From NCBI GenBank assembly GCA_934678955.1, contig CAKUSI010000027.1, forward strand, positions 1 to 21,780: a DNA stretch of 21,780 bases, given 5' to 3'. How positions within the stretch are numbered: position 1 is the stretch's first letter; each line of letters begins with the position of its first letter. Under the pieces are notes generated by a model, which ran no database searches, had not been told where the DNA came from, and saw only the letters and a program-made list of their open reading frames with translations. Positions 16,799-21,780 of the stretch are shown piece by piece. This DNA comes from an uncultured Austwickia sp. (GTDB lineage Bacteria > Actinomycetota > Actinomycetes > Actinomycetales > Dermatophilaceae). The translations under genes were made by a program, and so were the position numbers.

Positions 16799-16804
16799 AC
16801 CATA
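16799..16804 (-). promoter_or_regulatory. vapBC -10 box, leaderless
   Basis: TATGGT on the minus strand lies exactly 6 nt before the vapB ATG at 16792, and no Shine-Dalgarno sequence is present. This predicts transcription starting at the A of the ATG. Confidence 0.5.
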
Positions 16805-16808
16805 CGTC

Positions 16809-16825
16809 GCATGCATCATGCATGC
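16809..16825. promoter_or_regulatory. Likely vapBC autoregulatory operator
   Basis: GCATGCAT-C-ATGCATGC is a perfect 8-bp inverted repeat with a 1-bp centre. It lies just upstream of the -10 box and would cover the -35 region, where VapB-VapC complexes normally bind to repress their own operon. Confidence 0.6.
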
Positions 16826-16860
16826 CCAGGGACCCACGCCCGAGAGCGACTAGCGGCGCT

Positions 16861-16886
16861 CCCGCGCCAGGCGGCCCTGCCGCGGG
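16861..16886 (-). terminator. Terminator of the VWA lipoprotein gene
   Basis: CCCGCG (16861-16866) pairs with CGCGGG (16881-16886), and inside it CAGG pairs with CCTG around a CGGC loop, leaving one C/C mismatch. This compact 10-bp hairpin begins one base after the stop codon at 16888. Confidence 0.65.
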
Positions 16887-16887
16887 A

Positions 16888-18291
16888 TTACGGCTTCGCC
16901 TGCTGGTAGGACTCCCGGAACTGCTGGCGAGCTCGGGCGTACGCCTCCTGACTCTGCTCGCGCGACTGGTTGGACGTGTCCAGATAGGCGTCCCAATGCT
17001 TGCGGTAGTTGTCCTTCTGGTAATCGGACCGGCGGTCGAACGTCCACCGCCACATCGCCTCGCGACGCGGGCGCAGCTCATCACTGATGCCCTGCTGCAT
17101 GGTCGAGTCGAACACGTCTGCCTGGCGCAGTCCCGTCGCCACCTCGGTGGCGCGGTCACGCTCGGTGTCCACCGCCTTGATGATCTGATCGGACAGCTCG
17201 ATCACCCGCTGGTTATTCGCGTCGCGCTGCTGCCGGATCGACTCCTGCTGTGCCTGGCGCCAGTCGCGCCAGGCACGAGAGATGCGCTCGGCGTCGTCGG
17301 TCCAGTAGCGGCGCATGGCGGTCAGGTCCTGCGCATCCACGAATTGGCCGCCGCCCGCCTGCGCCATCGCCTTGAGCTGTTCGTGATCCTGGCGTCCCAC
17401 CTGGAAGCCGATCACGTTGACCACCGGTTTGGCCCCGGTGGCCGCCACCTCCCTGACCGCGGCGACGGGGTCGCCGTCGCACGTTTCGATGCCGTCGCTG
17501 ACGACGTACACGATCGCCCCCGCCGAGTCCGCCGGCACGTCCCCCGTGGAGGCCCGCACGGCCGCCGCCATGGGCGTCCACCCTGTCGGCGTGATGCCCT
17601 GCAGGGCGGCCGCGATGCCGGACGGCGCCCCCTCGTATGCCAGTCGCGTCGATGCGCACGAGGTCGCCTTGTCGGCGTCGGAGTTGCCTCCCTCTTCGCC
17701 GTAGGTGCGCAGCGACACCGTGGTGGCGTCGGGCAGACGGGCGACGAACTCGCCGATCGCGGTCTTGGCCTGCGCCATCCGCGTGGTCCCGCCTGAGGCG
17801 GCAGCCATGCTGCCGGACGCGTCGAGGACGACCGCGACGTGCTGGCCGCCTGAGGCCTGCGTGGGCTCCGGACTCTGCTCCCCCGTTCCGGGCTGCCCGG
17901 ACGTGGCCCCGTCGGGGCCGGCGTCGGTGGTGATCGTGGGCGTGTACTCGAGGAACGTGCGCACCGCCTCGCCGTTGTCCGCGTGCACCTGGTCCAGGAT
18001 CGCGCGGGTCCACTCCTCCGCGGAGCCCGCCCGGTGGTCACGCAAGGCGTCGATGACCGCGCGCCGCTCGTAGTCGTGGGTGCGCTCCCCCGCGGGCGCC
18101 TGCAGGTCCGCGAGGACGGCGTCCTGGTCGGCAGACAGGGCGTTGGCCGCGGTCAGGTAGGCGGGCCGCTGCTGCGAGGCCGAATGACCGCCCTCGCCGG
18201 GCTGGCCGGCCTCGCCCTCCGGCGCACTGCTGCAGGCCACCAGGCCCCCGATCAGCGTGGTGGCGGTCAGGACGGCCCACAGACGGCGCAC
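16888..18291 (-). CDS. Lipoprotein with a von Willebrand factor A domain
   Basis: A 467-aa surface lipoprotein. The signal peptide ends in the lipobox GLVAC, with Cys20 as the lipidated residue, followed by a Gly/Ser/Glu-rich spacer. A VWA domain spans about residues 150-330. Its metal-ion-dependent adhesion site is complete: DASGS (D157, S159, S161), the threonine in PTGWTPM, and D266 in VVSDGIE. Two cysteines (SCAS and ETCDGD) may form a disulphide. The last 130 residues are charged, Gln/Arg-rich and helical, probably coiled coil. Ligand and role are unknown. The GTG at 18291 has GAGGGGGAG immediately upstream. It stands alone between vapBC and a fic remnant. Confidence 0.82.
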   Translation of the reverse strand: MRRLWAVLTATTLIGGLVACSSAPEGEAGQPGEGGHSASQQRPAYLTAANALSADQDAVLADLQAPAGERTHDYERRAVIDALRDHRAGSAEEWTRAILDQVHADNGEAVRTFLEYTPTITTDAGPDGATSGQPGTGEQSPEPTQASGGQHVAVVLDASGSMAAASGGTTRMAQAKTAIGEFVARLPDATTVSLRTYGEEGGNSDADKATSCASTRLAYEGAPSGIAAALQGITPTGWTPMAAAVRASTGDVPADSAGAIVYVVSDGIETCDGDPVAAVREVAATGAKPVVNVIGFQVGRQDHEQLKAMAQAGGGQFVDAQDLTAMRRYWTDDAERISRAWRDWRQAQQESIRQQRDANNQRVIELSDQIIKAVDTERDRATEVATGLRQADVFDSTMQQGISDELRPRREAMWRWTFDRRSDYQKDNYRKHWDAYLDTSNQSREQSQEAYARARQQFRESYQQAKP

Positions 18292-18395
18292 GGCTCCCCC
18301 TCGTTCATACGTTCATGCGTTGATGCGGTCGTCTCGGCCTCTTGGACACTCGTCCGCAGCCGGGACTGACCATACCTACCGTTCGGACAGGGTGA

Positions 18396-18974
18396 TCACC
18401 CGGTCAGCGCGAGGAGAACGGAGTTCGGCGCGGAGCGAGCGCGACATACGGCTCCTCGTGCGCCGGCGGCGCCACCAGCGCGGCCTTCATCCATGGGGTA
18501 GGGGTCGGCGAGCGGCGTCCGCCTGCTCGCGAGGTCGAGATGCACCTCGCGCAGCACCGGGCCAGCCATGTAGTAGCGGGCTCGGGTCTTGCCGACCGGG
18601 TCGAGGATTCCCAGTTCGCTGAGTCGCACGAGGTCACGCGTCGCCGTACGCCCCTCGACGTCGGCACGCTTCATGTAGCTGGGTCGCTGCACGCGAGCGC
18701 CGATCAGCGCATCGAACATGGCCTCGCCGACTCGCTCCGGCAACCGATGAGCCGCGACCAGGTCGTCGATGCGGCGCCACTGCACCTCGGCCTCGGCGAA
18801 CCGCCGCTGCAGAGTCTGCGCCTGCATGTGGTGGGCGCGCAGATTGAATTTCACCCACAGCGACGCGTCGTTCTCCGGCCGCCACGAGCCCCGGCCCGCG
18901 TATGCCAGCGCGCGGTAATAGTCGTCCGTGTTGTGCCCCAGCCACTCCTCGATGCTCGAGAAGGTCGGCTCGAG
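18396..18974 (-). pseudogene. Fic-family protein, C-terminal remnant
   Basis: Minus-strand translation from 18974 reads LEPTFSSIEEWLGHNTDDYY... and continues through FNLRAHHMQAQTLQRR and a winged helix (RPSYMKRADVEGRTATRDLVRLSELGILD...ARYYMAGP) to the stop at 18396. This is the usual second half of an actinobacterial Fic AMP-transferase, from just after the catalytic loop to the C-terminal DNA-binding domain. The HxFx(D/E)GNGR motif and everything before it are absent; upstream sequence stops resembling Fic exactly where a repeat begins at 18975. An ATG at 18854 could still express the winged helix alone. The matching N-terminal half is at 20993-21232, same strand, so this is one split gene. 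Confidence 0.75.
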
Positions 18975-19001
18975 GTGTCGAGATGCAGCGAAGACTGCAC
19001 G
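18975..19001 (+). repeat. Direct repeat, copy 1
   Basis: GTGTCGAGATGCAGCGAAGA and the following TGCACGA match copy 2 at 19615 with few differences. It starts exactly where Fic homology ends, so it probably marks the end of an inserted element. Confidence 0.5.
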
Positions 19002-19338
19002 ATTGTCGTGCGGCGCACATTGCAGAGATCGTCGCGTTCGGTGGGGTCGTGCAAGATCGCCCTCGAGTGACAGGGAGAGGTCTCGTCTTCACTGCGGCAT
19101 GAGCGACCCCTAGGCACAGGACAGATCGCGCGAGCGGATCGGTGGGTCAAGTTCCGGGCTCGGTACGCGAGATTGGCGTCCGTCACTCCCATCACCTCGT
19201 GGCCTTCGACTCGTAGGGGCCTACGGCCGCCACGTTGCTTCAGAGGAGCTGCCATTCCTGCAGGGTGTCGAGTGCTCGGTGGATGCCGTCTTCGCGTGCC
19301 AACTGAACGGCTGCTTCCGATGCGCGGTGTCGGTATTC
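19002..19338. other. Gene-poor stretch in the rearranged region
   Basis: I see no gene I can support in these 337 bases. Open frames exist on both strands but lack family resemblance and start signals. The minus strand at about 19240-19341 translates to a plausible protein tail (...EYRHRASEAAVQLAREDGIH..., ending EWQLL-stop), possibly another gene remnant. Confidence 0.4.
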
Positions 19339-19590
19339 CTCCGTTTGGGCCGGTTCGACATCCTGCAACGCGAGCCCGAGTTGGCAGCAGCCCAGATCAA
19401 CCTGCTGTTCGCAGGAGTGCCCCAACTGGCCGACGCAGTCCAAACCGCACACCCCGAGCTCAGCCAAGAGACTGCCACCGCGATCGGCGGCGCAGTCATC
19501 GGTGCCGTCGCGGCAGCACTGACCCACTCCCAGGGTGAACTCAGGACCCGTCTGAACACAGCCTTGGCCACTCTGAGGGAAAGCCGGTAG
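19339..19590 (+). pseudogene. TetR-like regulator, C-terminal fragment
   Basis: The plus frame reads LGRFDILQREPELAAAQINL and continues with LADAVQTAHPELSQETATAI, then GGAVIGAVAAAL, ending at 19590. The pattern (R-x-P-E-L-A, an acidic AHPEL spacer, then TATAIxGAVIGA) resembles the ligand-binding C-terminal half of TetR-family repressors. The N-terminal helix-turn-helix is missing and upstream bases give no continuation. An ATG at 19279 precedes it in frame, but the 20 residues after it do not look native. If correct, this is a third gene fragment within the break in fic. The family call is by eye and tentative. Confidence 0.35.
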
Positions 19591-19614
19591 CCCGCGTCCG
19601 CAGGACGACGGCTA

Positions 19615-19640
19615 GTGTCGAGACGCAGCGCAGATTGACG
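19615..19640 (+). repeat. Direct repeat, copy 2
   Basis: GTGTCGAGACGCAGCGCAGA then TTGACGA, in the same orientation as copy 1 at 18975, 640 bp away. Differences are a few transitions, one A/C and one indel. Confidence 0.5.
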
Positions 19641-19690
19641 ACGGGGCCCGCGGGCGACTTTTCGCAATCGGGTTGACCGCGCAGTGTGGC

Positions 19691-20287
19691 TCAAAGAGAA
19701 GGCGAACGGCCCCACCGGAAGGCCGCGAGAACCTGCTGGAGGTCGTCGCAGACATCTTGACCGCGATTGAATCCCCTCGCGGCGATGAGTGCCACGGCTT
19801 CCCGGGCCAACGCGATATCGGCCTCGCCCGCAACGGTGAGCAGCGCATCCAGATCGGTGAGATCCTGACCGCGCCGAGCCAGAACCTTGAGGGCGATGAG
19901 GTGCCCTGCCGCGGCCACCGGCACCCGAAGGTCCGGAAGAATCTCAAGTGAGGTCGCAGCAGCGACGATCTCCTCCTCGATCCCGGAACTGGCGAACAGC
20001 AGGTCGACTGCCACATCCAACGGGTCGGCAATCAGCCGCACGGTCGAAAGGCGATCGAGGTACTCGTGTTCAACAATCTCATGGGGCGTATAGCCGCGAC
20101 CTCGGAGTCGATGGATGAGCGCCTCGCTCGCAGCGTCGTCGCATACCGCGACGGCGAAGTCGATGTCCTTGGTGAACCGAGGGGTCGAGCGGGCCGAGAC
20201 CGCCAGGCCGCCGATCATCGCCCAGCGGGCTCCGGCGTCATTCAGGTCGTCCGCTGCGCGTAACAGAGCTGCATCGAGTGCCCTCAC
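19691..20287 (-). CDS. Nucleotidyltransferase toxin, AbiEii/MenT-like
   Basis: A 198-aa protein of the DNA-polymerase-beta-like nucleotidyltransferase fold. The signature is clear: IGGLAVSARSTPRFTKDIDF gives GG followed by DxD (about residues 26-43), and a third acidic site follows in PLDVAVDLL. The C-terminal half has LIALKVLARRGQDLTDLDAL, the Lys/Asp block typical of AbiEii and MenT enzymes. Studied relatives add nucleotides to tRNA and block translation. The GTG at 20287 overlaps the stop of the small upstream gene by 4 bases (GTGA); a GTG at 20290 is adjacent. Size and pairing recall the short MenT1/MenA1 pair of M. tuberculosis. All visible motifs are intact. Confidence 0.8.
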   Translation of the reverse strand: MRALDAALLRAADDLNDAGARWAMIGGLAVSARSTPRFTKDIDFAVAVCDDAASEALIHRLRGRGYTPHEIVEHEYLDRLSTVRLIADPLDVAVDLLFASSGIEEEIVAAATSLEILPDLRVPVAAAGHLIALKVLARRGQDLTDLDALLTVAGEADIALAREAVALIAARGFNRGQDVCDDLQQVLAAFRWGRSPSL

Positions 20288-20517
20288 CACGCCCGGTCAC
20301 CAAGGGCAGCTCGGAGTCGGTCGGGACGCGGTTCCGAGATCAGCCATGCGCGCGTCATGGCGCTCACCTGAGCCTCATCCACGCCGGGATGCTCGCGGCG
20401 CGTCCGCTGACGGAAGAGCTCTACGCCGAACTCATACATGTCCAGCGCATCCCGCACCCGTTTGGCCTCCGGGCTCGGCAAACTCCCCGGCGATCGCTTC
20501 TCTGCGGGAACAGTCAC
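20284..20517 (-). CDS. Small antitoxin-like partner of the nucleotidyltransferase
   Basis: A 77-aa charged protein predicted to be helical. Its centre, ALDMYEFGVELFRQRTRREH then PGVDEAQVSAMTRAWL, closely parallels a second small protein encoded at 21421: (L/F)D(M/L)Y(E/D)(F/L)G, R-R/K-REHP, AQV, and RAWL/ERWL. Small genes of this kind commonly precede AbiEii/MenT-like toxins and are presumed antitoxins. The GTG at 20517 has no Shine-Dalgarno sequence, but TAGAAT lies exactly 6 nt upstream, fitting a leaderless mRNA. Its stop overlaps the toxin start by 4 bases, so the two are translationally coupled. The antitoxin role is an inference from arrangement. Confidence 0.72.
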   Translation of the reverse strand: MTVPAEKRSPGSLPSPEAKRVRDALDMYEFGVELFRQRTRREHPGVDEAQVSAMTRAWLISEPRPDRLRAALGDRAW

Positions 20518-20523
20518 GATCCG

Positions 20524-20529
20524 ATTCTA
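20524..20529 (-). promoter_or_regulatory. -10 box of the antitoxin/nucleotidyltransferase operon
   Basis: TAGAAT on the minus strand is a near-ideal -10 hexamer, 6 nt before the GTG at 20517. It predicts a leaderless transcript; no -35 box is obvious. Confidence 0.55.
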
Positions 20530-20645
20530 AAGTTGAGGATCGGGCCGCCCTCACAGGGCGAGGTATGCCGCTCGCCCGCCACCCGACATACGGATCATGC
20601 CTGACTTGTCTGACACCCTCTTCTCACCATTGACACTGCAGACCC

Positions 20646-20991
20646 ATGGCACGGTTGATCCTCGACACCAACGCCCTGATTCAGCTGGACCGCCACGGGG
20701 AGGGACGTCGCCGGGATCTCCGAGTCGGACGACATCGCCATCGCCGCGGTCACCCTCGCCGAACTGCGACATGGGGCACTCGCGGCGGACACGACGAGGC
20801 GACAGGCGCGTGAGCAGTTCATCCAGGACGTCGAGGAGACGATCGAGGTGCTGCCGTACACGAGGGCGACTGCGGCGGAACACGCCGCGCTGCTCGACCA
20901 CGTTGGTCGCTCGGGGACACCGCGTGGCGCTCACGACCTCACCATCGCTGCGCACGCACGGCAGTCCGGGCGTCTGATCGTTTCTCTCGAC
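20646..20991 (+). pseudogene. VapC-type PIN toxin, frameshifted and truncated
   Basis: From the ATG at 20646 the frame gives MARLILDTNALIQLDRHGE, a typical PIN N-terminus with D7. At the G-rich run 20697-20704 it must shift by one base to continue as DVAGISESDDIAIAAVTLAE, LRHG, ..., GAHDLTIAAHA and RLIVSLD at 20991. All four PIN acidic positions are therefore recognisable, but in two frames. The normal last 15-25 residues are missing because sequence beyond 20991 belongs to the opposite-strand fic N-terminus. No antitoxin gene is found directly upstream; the neighbouring cassette diverges from it. It is almost certainly non-functional. Confidence 0.7.
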
Positions 20992-20992
20992 G

Positions 20993-21232
20993 TTCATCGG
21001 CGGTCAGGGGCTCCTCGTCATCGACCGCGGCGAGCGCGTCTTGATCGGTGACGTCGTAGCCCTCGATGCTGTTCGAGCTCTGGATCGCGCGCGCCTTGCT
21101 CGACCGCCGAAGCGTTCCGGTCCAGCGTTGCGGCACACGCACATACCCCGACAGATCCGAGCGCATCGCGTGGATCTGCTCGATGACGGGGTGATCTTCC
21201 AGGTCAGGCTGCGGAGTCTCGTAGATGGCCAT
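20993..21232 (-). pseudogene. Fic-family protein, N-terminal remnant
   Basis: From the ATG at 21232 the frame reads MAIYETPQPDLEDHPVIEQI then HAMRSDLSGYVRVPQRWTGT and on to AAVDDEEPLTADE (80 residues), the standard N-terminal domain of actinobacterial Fic AMP-transferases. It includes SNSIEG, matching the (S/T)xxxE(G/N) inhibitory helix that normally plugs the ATP site. Fic homology stops at 20993; the frame then runs through sequence antisense to the PIN fragment to a stop at 20939. The catalytic core is absent and the C-terminal half is at 18396-18974. In-frame starts further upstream (21259, 21286) would place the operator repeats inside the coding region. Confidence 0.78.
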
Positions 21233-21239
21233 GTCGCTT

Positions 21240-21258
21240 TGTCTCTTACTAAGTGACA
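21240..21258. promoter_or_regulatory. Operator-like palindrome 1 upstream of fic
   Basis: TGTCTCTTACTAAGTGACA is a 19-bp imperfect palindrome with TGTC/GACA ends, just upstream of the fic ATG at 21232. It is the inverted copy of the site at 21281-21299, with one difference. Confidence 0.6.
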
Positions 21259-21280
21259 TCAAGGTCGATTCCGTCCAGCG

Positions 21281-21299
21281 TGTCACTTAGCAAGAGACA
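21281..21299. promoter_or_regulatory. Operator-like palindrome 2 upstream of fic
   Basis: TGTCACTTAGCAAGAGACA matches the reverse complement of site 1 at 18 of 19 positions. The two centres are 41 bp apart, about four helical turns, so bound dimers would lie on one face of the DNA. Confidence 0.6.
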
Positions 21300-21408
21300 T
21301 GGCGAGACCCGACGTGCGCGCAGCACCTCTCCTCTGGAGTCGCCATACAAGGGTCCGGCCGTTGCGGGAACCCCCGTGGACCTGGCGGGTACGAGCCCCG
21401 GCCCTGCC

Positions 21409-21414
21409 TAGACT
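21409..21414 (+). promoter_or_regulatory. -10 box of the second small antitoxin-like gene
   Basis: TAGACT lies exactly 6 nt before the ATG at 21421, the same arrangement as its paralogue's promoter at 20524-20529. No Shine-Dalgarno sequence is present. Confidence 0.5.
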
Positions 21415-21420
21415 CCTGAC

Positions 21421-21654
21421 ATGCCGGTCGACACCCCCCTGGCACGCCTGCGGATCGCTTTCGACCTCTACGACCTCGGCGAGCAGATGATGCGCGCGCG
21501 TCTGAAGCGGGAGCACCCGACCTGGACCTCCGCTCAGGTGCAGGCAGCCATTGAGCGATGGCTGCGAGAGCGCCCGGGTGCCGAGTTCGGCGACTGCCCA
21601 GGACGTCCGATCACGCTGCGGGACATCGCGGCCGGTGATTGTCAACGGCGGTGA
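21421..21654 (+). CDS. Second small antitoxin-like protein, no toxin partner visible
   Basis: A 77-aa protein whose core (IAFDLYDLGEQMMRARLKRE then HPTWTSAQVQAAIERWLRERPGAEFGD) is clearly related to the small protein at 20284-20517. In such loci a nucleotidyltransferase gene normally follows at once; here none begins in the remaining 126 bases. The last few residues (after about TLRDIAAGD) may come from inserted DNA, because a sequence resembling an IS end starts at 21640 inside the reading frame. The start at 21421 is supported by the leaderless promoter geometry. The gene is divergent from the fic remnant. It may be an orphan antitoxin or the surviving half of a disrupted pair. Confidence 0.62.
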   Translation: MPVDTPLARLRIAFDLYDLGEQMMRARLKREHPTWTSAQVQAAIERWLRERPGAEFGDCPGRPITLRDIAAGDCQRR

Positions 21655-21780
21655 GACCACTGGTCAGGATTTCTGTGTCTGAGCCTCCTGGGGGTCGGTG
21701 GTGGGAGATGGTGGCGCGGGGCTGGTTGATCCAGGCCTCGGCGGGGGGTGCCGGCGCGACGGGCGGCCGAGTGAATCGGT
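21640..21780. mobile_element. Possible end of an IS21-like insertion sequence (runs off the window)
   Basis: From 21640 the sequence begins TGTCAACGGCGGTGAGACCA, in the TGT-rich style of IS21-family termini, followed by related GGTGAGA and GGTGGGAGATGG patches. Coding character changes abruptly here and no actinobacterial gene is recognisable to the window edge. The opposite terminus and any transposase are outside the window, so this is tentative. Confidence 0.3.

Noticed and set aside
18851..19255. 134-aa minus-strand frame upstream of the fic C-terminal half
   Set aside because: It is in a different frame from the Fic sequence, has no start signal and matches no family I know; it is not the missing Fic core.
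19240..19527. 95-aa minus-strand protein
   Set aside because: Only the last 34 residues look protein-like; the rest is antisense to the TetR-like fragment. It may be a remnant but cannot be supported as a gene.
20597..20977. 126-aa plus-strand frame containing the PIN start region
   Set aside because: It reads the PIN gene in the wrong frame; the PIN motifs appear only in the two frames described.
1..21780. tRNA or rRNA genes
   Set aside because: No T-loop GTTCRANYC sequence in a cloverleaf context and no rRNA motifs were noticed by eye.

Overview
The window is very GC-rich, uses many GTG starts, and its genes (DUF3352, DUF5709, PAS-GAF-ANTAR, M. tuberculosis-like ppa and dacB) point to an actinobacterium, most likely of the Micrococcales or a neighbouring order. 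The order is an inference; nothing in the sequence fixes the genus.

Layout. (A) 1-6900, conserved housekeeping: hpt (+), six 52-bp tandem repeats, dacB (-), ppa (+), a DUF3352 membrane-anchored protein (+), a short secreted peptide gene (-), and a succinate-semialdehyde-type aldehyde dehydrogenase (+). (B) 6937-16133, membrane, redox and stress genes: two tiny two-helix membrane proteins and an unknown 136-aa protein (all -), a large catalase broken by a one-base insertion (+), a leftward run GNAT > NDH-2 > hemerythrin > DUF5709, a PAS-GAF-ANTAR regulator (-) and a MarC-family membrane protein (+). (C) 16182-21780, accessory and partly decayed: a VapBC locus whose antitoxin has an amber codon at position 7, a VWA-domain lipoprotein, the two ends of one fic gene about 2 kb apart, a TetR-like fragment, an apparently intact small-antitoxin/nucleotidyltransferase cassette (MenAT/AbiE-like), a frameshifted and truncated PIN toxin, a second copy of the small antitoxin, and a possible IS end at the right edge.

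How it fits together. Region B reads as oxidative and respiratory homeostasis (catalase, NDH-2, di-iron hemerythrin). Region C is a toxin-antitoxin cluster scrambled by insertion and deletion. The fic gene keeps its N-terminal inhibitory helix (21232-20993) and C-terminal winged helix (18974-18396), but the catalytic core is gone and the gap holds other toxin-antitoxin genes. Two 19-bp operator-like palindromes remain upstream of fic.

Several genes lacking a Shine-Dalgarno sequence share one promoter geometry: a TANNNT -10 box exactly 6 nt before the start codon, as expected for leaderless transcripts. This holds for both tiny-antitoxin genes, vapB, the unknown 136-aa gene and one tiny membrane protein gene.

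Starts were chosen from visible ribosome-binding sites, leaderless promoter geometry and family N-termini. No database search was possible, so family calls rest on recognised motifs.
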